DNA of 64,000 bases from Endozoicomonas gorgoniicola (GTDB taxonomy: Bacteria > Pseudomonadota > Gammaproteobacteria > Pseudomonadales > Endozoicomonadaceae), in NCBI RefSeq assembly GCF_025562715.2, contig NZ_JAPFCC010000001.1, positions 4,640,501 through 4,704,500 on the forward strand. The letters are read 5' to 3'. Shown here piece by piece: positions 45,559-54,560 of the stretch; the first letter of the stretch is position 1, and the number at the start of each line of letters is the position of its first letter. The position numbers were made by a program, and so were the translations under genes. The notes under the pieces were generated by a model that saw only the letters and a program-made list of their open reading frames with translations, did not search any database and was not told the origin of the DNA.

Positions 45559-46089
45559 CCTTCCAGTATATTGAGAGGTGAAATCCTTGAGCAACTGAAA
45601 CAACAGAGGAAGCTGGCACTGAGACTGGGTAGTACAAAACATGACAAATCCAATGGATGGCGATTAACTTCCTTTGCAACGAAAGCCCTTATTAAAGGGG
45701 AGAAGCATTTTTCTGAGATGACCAACAAAGATTTCAACTTTGAAGTTCGCCAAAAAGGAGTTGATATCAAGCTTGGGATTGATATTGCCTCACTCTCTTA
45801 TGAAAAGCTGGTCGATAAAATCATTTTGATCGCAGGTGACAGTGACTTTGTTCCGGCTGCAAAAATGGCAAGAAAGCACGGGATTGATTTTATTCTTGAC
45901 CCTCTCCGAAATAATATTGACACGAGTTTGAACGAGCATATTGATGGTTTAGTATCTCATGATCTGGTCTCAATCATTAGAGATGTGACAAACTTACAAC
46001 CTGATGAAAAACCCAAGTGGTGGAGTTCAGAAAACTCAAAGGAAACTGGTGACAAAAGCCTTAAATCTAGAAAAACAGACCGAGCATAG
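45559..46089 (+). pseudogene. NYN-domain gene with its 5' end removed by IS66
   Basis: The remaining 176 codons match the C-terminal two-thirds of the intact NYN protein at 62810-63553: VRQKGVDIKLGIDIASL, KIILIAGDSDFVPAAKMA and NEHIDGLVSHD. The N-terminal part with the first catalytic Asp (VDAGFF in the intact copy) is missing, and the sequence left of the IS does not contain it. It is most likely inactive. Confidence 0.8.
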
Positions 46090-46123
46090 CCCTCTTCTTT
46101 TTTTACTCTGCTACCAGAGCAAA

Positions 46124-46145
46124 GCCCTGCCTTGAATGGCAGGGC
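46124..46145 (-). terminator. Hairpin between the NYN remnant and the serine hydrolase
   Basis: The arms GCCCTGCC (46124-46131) and GGCAGGGC (46138-46145) form a perfect 8-bp GC-rich stem with a 6-base loop, 20 bases past the end of the serine hydrolase on the minus strand, followed there by CTTTGCTC. The T-run is poor. Confidence 0.5.
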
Positions 46146-46165
46146 ATATTAAGCGACATTAGCCG

Positions 46166-47560
46166 TTAAGAAGTAGCCTGCTCATCAGCCAGACGCTTGA
46201 ACAGCGGCTTGATCACATCAAAGAAGTATGTGTGAATCAACGCCTGTCCTGTGTGCCTACGGTAATCACCGAAGATAGCGATAACGTTGCCGGTTTTATG
46301 ATCCCAGGCAGATACCTGCCCGTTTGTGCCAAGCATCATAGAGAAATCAACGCCGGTTTCCGGATCAGTCAGTGTACGGAACTGGTTTTTGTACCAGGCA
46401 CCTGTAGGAACCGCCAGACCTTCATAGGAAATCTGAGCCCAGGCCTTTTTAACCACCGGATCGCCTTTTTCGACTTCTTTTACAAAAGATTCAGGAACAA
46501 CCTGCTCACCTTTCCAGTTCTTGCCACCATTAGCCATGATAAAAGAACCGATAGCAAAGTCACGGGTCGTCGTATTGAAAGAGCCGGAACCGATGGAATC
46601 CTTATCCTGGTTAACGTACAAGGCACCGTAGTTGTTGAAGCCACCTTTAGACCACAGGTACTCGTCGTATACTTCAGCCAGCGGCTTGCCGGTTGTACGA
46701 ACCAGTGCCATAGCCACCATTTCTGTGTTCAGGCAGCGGTACTGGTACTTCTCTCCAGCTTCCCACTCAGGGTCATGGTTTTTGGCGTAGAGTTCCAGAT
46801 ATTCACTCAGGCGGGTAATGCCTTTGGCATTCTCTGCCTGCACAGGTGGAACCAGCTTGCCATCTTTTTCTACCAGGCCAGCATAACCAGCCACTGTCGA
46901 CATGGAGCTGTCGGTTACGTTGCCATCTGGCATTTCCCAGTTATGCCAGCCTTCGCGGGACATATCCATAGTGTTGGAGCCGGAGGTCATGTCCAGATAG
47001 TGGCGCATTTTGATCTTGCCCCACGGCGTGCCTTTCAGCTCTTTGATGTAGGTTTCAGCAATCTCGTCCGCACTCACCAGGCCAGTCGCCTCTACCGCCG
47101 CCCAGGCCATGGAGGTAAAGGATTTATTAGCGGAGTGCAGCTGGTGCTTGGTGTCTACTTTGGAGTTGTTCCAGTAGTCCTCAGCAATAATCTCGCCTTT
47201 TTTGTTCATGATCACGTAGGAGCTGATTTCAGCACGGTCACGCATCAGGTTATACATACTGATGGTGTTACCAGGTACGACATCAGGTACGGTGATTTTG
47301 CTGACATCCAACTGTTTGGCTGCCTTTTTCATGGGCATTTTTTCAGCAGGGGCAGGAATCTCAGCCCAGTAATGAATCTTGTGGCTGTCGATCATGGCGT
47401 AACGGGCAAACTTTGAATACTCCCAGTCAACGATGCCAGTTCCGTATACGTTAAGGTTCTTTTCCATCTGCTGATCGGGTTCATGGTAGGTCACATGAGC
47501 CTGAGTACCTGTGGCGAACAAAGCGGCTGCCGTAGCAATTGCCAGGATCGATTTTTTCAT
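46166..47560 (-). CDS. Exported serine hydrolase of the beta-lactamase (class C-like) family
   Basis: The 464-residue protein has a clear signal peptide (KKSILAIATAAALFATGTQA). The serine-lysine pair is in HSANKSFTSMAW, i.e. the S-x-x-K motif, and the downstream YRCLNTEMVAMAL supplies the Y-x-N-like motif. It resembles esterases and 6-aminohexanoate-dimer hydrolases of the beta-lactamase fold, so amide or ester hydrolysis in the periplasm is likely, but resistance is not implied. The ATG at 47560 is used because the signal peptide begins there; the frame is open to 47707. Confidence 0.8.
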   Translation of the reverse strand: MKKSILAIATAAALFATGTQAHVTYHEPDQQMEKNLNVYGTGIVDWEYSKFARYAMIDSHKIHYWAEIPAPAEKMPMKKAAKQLDVSKITVPDVVPGNTISMYNLMRDRAEISSYVIMNKKGEIIAEDYWNNSKVDTKHQLHSANKSFTSMAWAAVEATGLVSADEIAETYIKELKGTPWGKIKMRHYLDMTSGSNTMDMSREGWHNWEMPDGNVTDSSMSTVAGYAGLVEKDGKLVPPVQAENAKGITRLSEYLELYAKNHDPEWEAGEKYQYRCLNTEMVAMALVRTTGKPLAEVYDEYLWSKGGFNNYGALYVNQDKDSIGSGSFNTTTRDFAIGSFIMANGGKNWKGEQVVPESFVKEVEKGDPVVKKAWAQISYEGLAVPTGAWYKNQFRTLTDPETGVDFSMMLGTNGQVSAWDHKTGNVIAIFGDYRRHTGQALIHTYFFDVIKPLFKRLADEQATS

Positions 47561-47716
47561 TTCACTCGCACCGATTGACTGAAGAGGGATTGAGCATTGA
47601 CAAACTGACTGTCCCTGCTGCTTGTTGATCACTCTATCAAAAGCAGAATCAGCAAGCTTTTTGTCCCTGTTTAGTGAAGCTTTAATAATGCCTAGTAATA
47701 ACATCATTAAGCATCA

Positions 47717-48364
47717 CTACGCCTCTTCACCGTAGACTTCCAGCCACTGGGGAATCTGCCCAGGATCACCAATGGTTTTAAAAAACTTGATGCACGATTG
47801 TGGCGCCCGGCAGCCCAGATTCTCCTGGCACCAGTTATCCAGTTTGTAATGGCTGCGATAACCCTGCTCCCAGGCGATAAAGGCTTTATCCGCATTAGAC
47901 CAGAACGCCGGGTCCCAGCGGCCTTTTTCTGCCAGCCAGGGGTAAGACGGACGTTCTTCGGTCTGGGAGTAAACCGCTGAACAGATCATTGTTAGATACC
48001 TGACCACCAAATCCGGCCCGAACTCCTTCAGGCTTAATGTGTGCAGCTTGCTGATATCGTCGCCTACTAAAAACGCCGCCCGCTCAACCAGAAAGTCCAG
48101 TTTTTCATCAAGCATCATCTCATAAATCATCCAGCCCAAACGCTCATCCAGAGCGTCATAAAACTCTTTCTTCTTCTCTTTGGAAAGCTTCTGGTAAGCC
48201 TGAAGGTTAGGATGCTTCTTGCTGACATGAGCCTGAAGGCTGGGATAGTCACTCAAGCTGTCAACATTATTTGCCAGAACATTCATTAGCTTTTCTTTGG
48301 AAACAATCAGCTCACCCAGCTCAGACAATGCATTTTTGTTCACGGTTCCTGTTACCCCTGTCAT
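47717..48364 (-). CDS. Cytoplasmic protein of unknown function
   Basis: I do not recognise this 215-residue protein. It has no signal peptide, looks largely helical, and has a C-terminal pattern rich in Trp and Cys (LDNWCQENLGCRAPQSCIKF). It lies upstream of the serine hydrolase on the same strand, 156 bases from its chosen start, and may be co-transcribed with it. Confidence 0.6.
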   Translation of the reverse strand: MTGVTGTVNKNALSELGELIVSKEKLMNVLANNVDSLSDYPSLQAHVSKKHPNLQAYQKLSKEKKKEFYDALDERLGWMIYEMMLDEKLDFLVERAAFLVGDDISKLHTLSLKEFGPDLVVRYLTMICSAVYSQTEERPSYPWLAEKGRWDPAFWSNADKAFIAWEQGYRSHYKLDNWCQENLGCRAPQSCIKFFKTIGDPGQIPQWLEVYGEEA

Positions 48365-48668
48365 TCACAGCACAATATGTTTCGTTGCAACGGTTGCCGG
48401 GACAATTGTGCCAAGGTTTATTCTGATTTCAGAAGAGCAGGATAAACTGAGCTTTTACCGCTGTGAATCGACAAAAATCGCAATAGCATGCTTTTAGAGC
48501 CGTTCCCGAGCTTATTCTGTTTAATAATTAACATGTATTTATATAGTGATAAATTTTATAATGACCTGACCCTCTGTTTAACGACAAAAATTGTATATAT
48601 CCAAATCTAACCGAACAGAAGGAACTAATAACGACATAGTCGTCTATAGACACACCTCAGGCAGCTGT
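48365..48668. promoter_or_regulatory. Divergent intergenic region
   Basis: About 300 AT-rich bases separate the divergent orphan and MFS genes. They must hold both promoters. I see no RNA gene or definite operator. Confidence 0.4.
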
Positions 48669-49928
48669 ATGACCATCGATATACACAACAAGAGTGAAAG
48701 GATGTTCTTCATTCTGACTCTTGGTGCTCTCACCATGCTTGGCCCCATGGCCATTGATCTCTATCTTCCGGCTCTGCCCGCTATTGCCGACGATATGGGA
48801 GAACCTCTCAGTAAAATCCAGTTTACCCTCAGTGCTTACACCATGGGCTTTGCTTTGGGCCAGTTAATCTACGGACCTTTATCAGACCGTTTTGGCCGTC
48901 AGAAAGTGATGCTGCCGGGACTGGTTGGCTACCTCGTTACTAACATACTGGCCGCCCTGTGTACCGATGCCAACCAGTTGATTATCGTACGGGTATTGCA
49001 AGCCATGGCAGGGGCGGCGGTCATGGTGACCATTCCGGCCATGGTTCGGGATCTGTTTCCCCGGCAGGAAAGTGCAAAAGCATTGTCGTCTATCTTGATG
49101 GTAATGACAGTTGCTCCACTTCTGGCTCCACTGCTGGGCGGACAAATTTTAAGATTTTTCGGCTGGGAAAGCCTGTTCATCTTCCTGGCTGCGCTGGCTT
49201 TTCTGGCCATGGGGCTGGCAATTTGGCGAGTGCCTGAAACATTACCAGAAGATCGTCGTTTAAATGTTCCGGCAAAAGAACTGGCTGCCACCTATATCAG
49301 TGTCCTCAAAAACCGTAATGCCATGGGCTGCATTCTGTGCCATGGCTTTTTCTTTGGAGGCATGTTTGCCTTTATTACCGGATCGCCTTTTGTCTATATC
49401 GAACTGTATGGTATTGATCCGGAAAGCTATGGGTTGCTGTTTGGCCTGAACATCTTTGCCATGGGCATTATGAATATGGTTAATATTCGCCTGATTGGCC
49501 GTATGCCGCTATTTAACATTCTCCGAACCGGCAGCATGAGTGCTGCTGTGGCTGCCTTTGCCCTGCTTCTGAATGCTAAAACAGGAAACGCCGGGCTGGC
49601 GGGAATTGTCTTACCGATTATGGTTTATGTCGCCTGCTTAGGTTTAACAGGACCAAATTCCAATGCCCTGGCACTGGCTCATTTCCCTCGTTCAGCAGGT
49701 ACTGCCAATGCCATGGCAGGCGCACTGCGTTTTAGTATTGGCGCTGCAACAGCGGCTTTTGTCGGCCTGCTACATGACGGTACGACCATGCCAATGGCTA
49801 TGGTTATGGCGGGCTGCGGTATTTTATCGGTGGCGAGCCTGTTGCTCATATCGAACGGTGGTATTCCCGCAACAGAACAGGGATCACGGAAAGAGTCGGC
49901 GGCCAGTGAAGAAAAAGTATCTGCCTGA
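48669..49928 (+). CDS. Bcr/CflA-type MFS multidrug efflux transporter
   Basis: The 419-residue membrane protein has 12 predicted spans. The family marker MAIDLYLPALPAIADDMG lies in the first helix and loop, and the MFS motif GPLSDRFGRQKVM between helices 2 and 3. The Bcr/CflA group exports drugs such as bicyclomycin and chloramphenicol, or cysteine. The ATG at 48669 places the first helix near the N-terminus; the frame is open from a TTG at 48591. Substrate unknown. Confidence 0.9.
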   Translation: MTIDIHNKSERMFFILTLGALTMLGPMAIDLYLPALPAIADDMGEPLSKIQFTLSAYTMGFALGQLIYGPLSDRFGRQKVMLPGLVGYLVTNILAALCTDANQLIIVRVLQAMAGAAVMVTIPAMVRDLFPRQESAKALSSILMVMTVAPLLAPLLGGQILRFFGWESLFIFLAALAFLAMGLAIWRVPETLPEDRRLNVPAKELAATYISVLKNRNAMGCILCHGFFFGGMFAFITGSPFVYIELYGIDPESYGLLFGLNIFAMGIMNMVNIRLIGRMPLFNILRTGSMSAAVAAFALLLNAKTGNAGLAGIVLPIMVYVACLGLTGPNSNALALAHFPRSAGTANAMAGALRFSIGAATAAFVGLLHDGTTMPMAMVMAGCGILSVASLLLISNGGIPATEQGSRKESAASEEKVSA

Positions 49929-50039
49929 CCATTTCAGGTAGGTGCGCCCCGCACCCTATAACGGTTTCCGACTATATTTGACCCTCAACTACCGGCTATA
50001 TAATCTTGTTTACTTTCTAACTCCACAATCAGTCTGAAC

Positions 50040-50654
50040 ATGCTGTTATATAGCCTGGATTTATTTGGTACCGCTGTTTTTGCTATCAGTGGAGCCTGGG
50101 TCGCCTGTCGCAAAGACATGGATATTTTTGGAGCCATGGTATTGGCTTTCGTGACCGCCGTGGGCGGCGGCACTATTCGTGACGTCCTGTTGGGTGCGAC
50201 ACCCGTCTTCTGGTTTCAGGACACTCTCTATTTAACCGTTATTTTGGCTTCTACCCTGCTCGCCATTGCACTGCGTAACTGGCATGAAAAGGCTAAGTGG
50301 CCACTTCAGGTGGCCGACGCCCTGGGGCTCGCGGTCTTCGTTGTGATTGGTGCGGATAAAGCCCTGACTTATGGTGCAGAGCCTGTTGTTGCAGTGATGA
50401 TGGGGGTTCTGACCGGCTGTGGCGGTGGCGCTATCCGGGATGTACTGGCGGATGAAATACCGAATGTGCTGCGCAACGAGGTCTATGCCTCTGCCGCTAT
50501 TGCTGGCGGCGCTCTCTTTGTTTTTCTGGACTCGGTTCTGGGTTTCACACTGGCTGCTGTTATTTCTTCGACTTTAGTCCTGCTTATGCGACTGCTTGCC
50601 CTGTATAACAATATTTCCCTGCCACGTTTTCAGTTGCCCAAGATCAACAACTGA
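50040..50654 (+). CDS. TRIC/UPF0126 family membrane channel
   Basis: The 204-residue protein has about seven membrane helices in two homologous halves, each with the family glycine motif: AVGGGTIRDVLLG and CGGGAIRDVLADE. Bacterial members (YadS, YicG type) are trimeric cation-channel-like proteins; some have been linked to glycine uptake. The end is followed by a good terminator. Confidence 0.88.
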   Translation: MLLYSLDLFGTAVFAISGAWVACRKDMDIFGAMVLAFVTAVGGGTIRDVLLGATPVFWFQDTLYLTVILASTLLAIALRNWHEKAKWPLQVADALGLAVFVVIGADKALTYGAEPVVAVMMGVLTGCGGGAIRDVLADEIPNVLRNEVYASAAIAGGALFVFLDSVLGFTLAAVISSTLVLLMRLLALYNNISLPRFQLPKINN

Positions 50655-50662
50655 ACACTTGT

Positions 50663-50695
50663 AAGACGGCTTTGCAGACGCTCAAGGCCGTCTTT
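50663..50695 (+). terminator. Intrinsic terminator after the TRIC gene
   Basis: The arms AAGACGGC (50663-50670) and GCCGTCTT (50687-50694) form a perfect 8-bp stem followed by T, 9 bases after the stop codon. The loop is 16 bases. Confidence 0.7.
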
Positions 50696-50813
50696 CCAAT
50701 CACCTTTCAAACTATTTTCTTCTGCGTTTCCTGCCAGACAAACTATAAATCTTTGATGCTTATTCTGTTTCGACCATCGCTTCCCTATGTCAGCATCGTT
50801 GTCGAGGTTTACC

Positions 50814-52190
50814 ATGCATCATCTCTGCACCGGCTTATACCGGGCTGCCTCCCTTTTCTGCGTTATGGCTTACTCTGCCCACTCTCTGGCAGCAGGTTAC
50901 AGCCTCAATGAAAACTCTGCCAGCTACATGGGGACAGGCTTTGCCGGTCGTGCCTCAAACCCCGTCGACGCTTCCATAGCAGCCAATAACCCGGCAGGGA
51001 TCAGCTTTGTGAAACACAATACCCTCTCTGTGGGTTCTGCGCTGATCTTCAAAGGAGGTGAGTTTGAGGGACAATATAAAAGACCGCCTCTACCCCCCTA
51101 TGACAATGGGCAAACTCTTCGTGGCAAAAGCACTGACTTTCAAAAAACGACACCGGTTCCTTTTGGACATTTATCAATTCCTTTCAACGATCAAATAACG
51201 GCTGGCCTGAGTGCTTACGGCCCCTTTGGTATTGAACTGGACTACAAAGATGGCTGGCCCGGCAAGTACTTCGGTGATGAAACCAGCGTTAAAGTCATCA
51301 ATTTACAAGGTACGTTGTCGTTTAAGGCAGGGGAAGACTTTGCCATCGGTATCGGACTGATTGGTGCTTATGTCAAAGGCAGGCTGACGCAAACTGCCGG
51401 TGTTCCGGATGTTCTGCCCATCGATGCGACGATAGAGGGCGACGATAATACCTTGGGCTGGAACATAGGGGTTATATGGCAGATTAATAAACAAACGAAA
51501 ATTGGCGCTGTGTATCATTCTCAGCTGGAGTTTACGCTGGATGGTGACATCAAGGTACAGGGCAGGCTGATGGTTCCCGAAAATCCACTGATTGATGCGT
51601 CGGTCAATGATAAGGTCGATGCCAAACTCGATATTACTATGCCAGAACGGGCAGCTTTGAGTATTACCCACCAGATTGATTCTCGCTGGACGCTGATGGC
51701 AGACGCCACCTGGACCCGCTGGAGTCGTTTTAAACAGTTTTACATCAAAGCCAAAAGTAATGTGAAGATCAGCCAGTCCGGTATTCCCAATCTGCCTCCT
51801 GAAATCGCCACTGATCCGTCTTCCTATATTCCCATGAACTGGAAAGACGTATGGGCGTTTTCTGTGGGAACTTCTTACCGGATAGCGCCACAATGGCTGC
51901 TGCGTTTGGGTTACATGCGGGATCTGTCACCAGTAGACGACAAAAATCGTACTGTTCGCTCTCCGGATGCCGACCGGAACTGGTTTACCTGTGGAGCCAG
52001 CTGGCAGCCGACTGAACAGTTGAGCATTGATGTGGCTTACGCTTATGTAGTGATGGACAAAGGTAGCATTTCAGAAGCAAAATATAACGGCACCCCGCCC
52101 CATAACGTGAATGCTGAATACGGCAAAATCACCGGGGAATATAATAACAGTTCGCACATTGTGGCAGCACAGTTGAACTATCGCTTTTAA
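50814..52190 (+). CDS. FadL/OmpP1/TodX-type outer-membrane transporter
   Basis: The 458-residue protein has a signal peptide ending in AYSAHSLAAG and then the family N-terminal hatch motif NSASYMGTGFAGRASNPVDA. It ends with a typical barrel strand, HIVAAQLNYRF. FadL proteins pass long-chain fatty acids and other hydrophobic compounds through the outer membrane. GAGG lies before the ATG at 50814. The lipoprotein gene follows after 32 bases, so the two may be one transcript. Confidence 0.92.
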   Translation: MHHLCTGLYRAASLFCVMAYSAHSLAAGYSLNENSASYMGTGFAGRASNPVDASIAANNPAGISFVKHNTLSVGSALIFKGGEFEGQYKRPPLPPYDNGQTLRGKSTDFQKTTPVPFGHLSIPFNDQITAGLSAYGPFGIELDYKDGWPGKYFGDETSVKVINLQGTLSFKAGEDFAIGIGLIGAYVKGRLTQTAGVPDVLPIDATIEGDDNTLGWNIGVIWQINKQTKIGAVYHSQLEFTLDGDIKVQGRLMVPENPLIDASVNDKVDAKLDITMPERAALSITHQIDSRWTLMADATWTRWSRFKQFYIKAKSNVKISQSGIPNLPPEIATDPSSYIPMNWKDVWAFSVGTSYRIAPQWLLRLGYMRDLSPVDDKNRTVRSPDADRNWFTCGASWQPTEQLSIDVAYAYVVMDKGSISEAKYNGTPPHNVNAEYGKITGEYNNSSHIVAAQLNYRF

Positions 52191-52222
52191 TATCTCAGGC
52201 ATGAAGCCTGGAGGAGTGATAA

Positions 52223-52807
52223 ATGTCTGGTCGATTTCTCCCTGAACCCGCCGCACGGATGGCCATTCTGACTGTGCTTCTGCTGACAGGTTGCGCTTCT
52301 CAACTTGAAAAAGAAAAACAACAGCTTGCACAACAACCTGATCAGCAGGATGTCTGTGAGCAGATTAATTATGTATTCGACAACAGTAGCAATGGCTTCC
52401 GGGCCATTCGTTCACAGCCAAACTTCCAGAACAAAATCACCCTGTGGAAATCCACCTATCAGCCACTGGAAACCAACTGTGAAATCTGGCAATGGTCAAA
52501 TCGCTACAGCTTTGTCTGCAGTAAAGTCCTGCCCAACGCTCAGTCTGCACAGGCCATTTACGATGAAACCAACAGCACCATCCAGCAATGCATCAAGGCT
52601 GCCAGTGTTGAGACACGGCATGAACAGCTGCCAGACAACAAAGGTGAAAAAACAGAATACCTGCTGAACGGACAGGTTCGTGGCTCAACTCAACTGGTTA
52701 ACACCAAAGGTCTGTTTTCGGATGACTGGACCGTGTATGTATTGATTTCATCACCCGACTCAGATTCCGGACGGCAGGCAACCGATAGCACCGAAAAGCA
52801 GCCATAA
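52223..52807 (+). CDS. Lipoprotein of unknown function
   Basis: The 194-residue protein has a lipoprotein signal with lipobox LLTGC at about residues 22-26. The mature part has four cysteines (VCEQINYVF, TNCEIWQW, SFVCSKVL, QQCIKA) and a Ser/Asp-rich end. I do not recognise the family. GGAGG lies upstream of the ATG. It follows the FadL-type gene closely. Confidence 0.75.
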   Translation: MSGRFLPEPAARMAILTVLLLTGCASQLEKEKQQLAQQPDQQDVCEQINYVFDNSSNGFRAIRSQPNFQNKITLWKSTYQPLETNCEIWQWSNRYSFVCSKVLPNAQSAQAIYDETNSTIQQCIKAASVETRHEQLPDNKGEKTEYLLNGQVRGSTQLVNTKGLFSDDWTVYVLISSPDSDSGRQATDSTEKQP

Positions 52808-53020
52808 TTTTATTACACCTTTCCATTACGTCTGACTACAGGCTAAGAACTGTCCCATTAGTGTCTCAATGCTGTGTCACAATACCATTTAACAGACAGT
52901 TGTAGTACATCATTGAACACTGATCTGGGTCATATTAACAATTACGATCAAATATTTTCTCTCCGGAAACACGCTATTTTTCTGGCGCTTTACATAAAGA
53001 CGACAATGTTTTTTTAGTTC

Positions 53021-53035
53021 TGGCATGCAGTTTGC
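53021..53035 (+). promoter_or_regulatory. Sigma54-type (-24/-12) promoter upstream of the gcvPA-like gene
   Basis: TGGCATGCAGTTTGC has GG and GC separated by 10 bases, matching the RpoN consensus TGGCAY-N5-TTGC. The transcript would start near 53047, giving a leader of about 90 bases. The cluster encodes its own sigma54 activator (59131-62304), which supports this call. The rest of 52808-53135 contains no gene and no glycine riboswitch that I can see; activator sites should lie upstream of 53021. Confidence 0.75.
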
Positions 53036-53135
53036 GCCCCATAGTCATAAACCGTTTTTCTGAACAACTGCACAAGCAATAGTTTTAACGCAGTTTTCAC
53101 CAATAAAAATGCAAGTCGAGCTATGGGAGTCAAGC

Positions 53136-54533
53136 ATGACTGAGAATAGAGTGGTTTATCCTTATATTCCGAATACGGCACCGGAGACCAAGGCTGCATT
53201 GATGAAGAAAGTCAATGTGACCGACGAAATGGAGTTGTTTAATTCCATTCCGGAGCACCTGCTGCAAAAGGAGATGAATCTCCCTGAGGCGATGCTGGAT
53301 GAATACACCGTACGCAGGCACACGGAAGAGTTGCTGGCCGGTAACGCCAACCTGTCAACCCATAAGTACTTCCTGGGAGCAGGCTGTGCACCCCATTATG
53401 TCCCCGCTGTTGTTGATGAGATCATTGGCCGTGGTGAACTGAGTACGGCCTATGCCGGTTTGATGGCGGACCAGGGTAAGTCCCAGATTCAGTTTGAATA
53501 CCAGAGCATGATGGCCGAGCTGCTGGATATGGACTGTATTGCGATGCCTCAGTACGACGGCGGCACCTCCGCAGGCCACTCCATCCGTATTGCCTGCCGT
53601 ATTACCGGTCGTCGCAAGGTTCTGATGCCAAAGAGCATGAACCCCCAGAACAAGGAGATTGTTCACAACTATCTGGGGGGCATTGATCAGCAGTATGCCC
53701 AGATTGAATACATCGGTTACGACAGCGAAACCGGCCTGCTGGATCTGGAGGAGCTGAAGCAGAAGCTGGACGACCAGACCGCTGCCGTCTTTATTGAGAA
53801 TCCTACCTTCCTCGGCATTGTCGAAACTCAGGCTGAAGAAATCGGCCAGCTGGCGAAAACCGCTGGCGCTGAGTTTATTGTTTATGCCGATCCTATCTCT
53901 CTGGGTGTTGTAGAAGCACCGGGATCTTACGGCGCTACCATTGCCTGTGGTGACATTCACTCCCTGGGGCTGCATATGCTGGCCGGTTGCGGCGTGGCAG
54001 GCTATGTGATGGTCAAGGACAAAAAAGAGTATCTGTACGAACTGAAAGACCAGATGGTAGCGGCTTCCCCGACTTCTGCTGAAGGAGAGATCGGTTTTTC
54101 ATGGGTGGCTGCGTTTGAGCGGACTTCCTACGCAGTGCGTGAAGAAGCTTCCGAATTTACCGGAACCAACGCTGCACTCTGGACCATGGCTGCAGGCGTC
54201 TATCTGGCGCTGATGGGGCCGCAGGGTATGGAAGATGTGGGCGAGAGCATCATGCAAAAGTCCCAGTATGCGGCCCGCAAACTGGCAGAGCTGCCTGGCG
54301 TAGAAATCAAACTGTCTGGTCCTTTCTTTAAAGAGTTTGTGGTTGATTTCAGTGGCACTGGCCGCTCTGTGTCTGAGATCAACAAGAGCCTGATGAATCA
54401 GAAGATCTTTGGTGGTTACGATCTTTCATCCACCTTCCCTGAGTTGGGGCAGAGCGCCCTGTACTGTGTGACTGAAATTCACACTCAGAAGGATATTGAT
54501 GAGCTGGTAGAAACAATCAAGGCCGCTATTTAA
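53136..54533 (+). CDS. Divergent glycine-decarboxylase-like PLP enzyme, subunit 1 (GcvPA-like)
   Basis: The 465-residue protein matches the N-terminal half of the split glycine cleavage P-protein: YPYIPNTAPETKAALMKKV, KYFLGAGCAPHYVPAVVDE and MPQYDGGTSAGHS. At residues 104-116 it has TAYAGLMADQGKS where true GcvPA has TAYTPYQPE[I/V]SQG. GGGAG lies 6 bases before the ATG at 53136, which decides against the in-frame ATG at 53109. It is the first gene after the sigma54 promoter. No gcvT, gcvH or lipoylation gene is near, so a glycine cleavage role is doubtful; a related decarboxylation is inferred. Confidence 0.8.
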   Translation: MTENRVVYPYIPNTAPETKAALMKKVNVTDEMELFNSIPEHLLQKEMNLPEAMLDEYTVRRHTEELLAGNANLSTHKYFLGAGCAPHYVPAVVDEIIGRGELSTAYAGLMADQGKSQIQFEYQSMMAELLDMDCIAMPQYDGGTSAGHSIRIACRITGRRKVLMPKSMNPQNKEIVHNYLGGIDQQYAQIEYIGYDSETGLLDLEELKQKLDDQTAAVFIENPTFLGIVETQAEEIGQLAKTAGAEFIVYADPISLGVVEAPGSYGATIACGDIHSLGLHMLAGCGVAGYVMVKDKKEYLYELKDQMVAASPTSAEGEIGFSWVAAFERTSYAVREEASEFTGTNAALWTMAAGVYLALMGPQGMEDVGESIMQKSQYAARKLAELPGVEIKLSGPFFKEFVVDFSGTGRSVSEINKSLMNQKIFGGYDLSSTFPELGQSALYCVTEIHTQKDIDELVETIKAAI

Positions 54534-54560
54534 GATTTTTAAGATTTGGGGAAAGAAGTC

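Noticed and set aside
46166..47560. Beta-lactamase resistance gene
   Set aside because: Only the general serine-hydrolase fold motifs are present; the protein resembles esterase or amide-hydrolase members, and nothing indicates antibiotic hydrolysis.
52808..53135. Glycine riboswitch before the GcvP-like genes
   Set aside because: I could not find the tandem conserved aptamer cores. A sigma54 promoter explains the region better.
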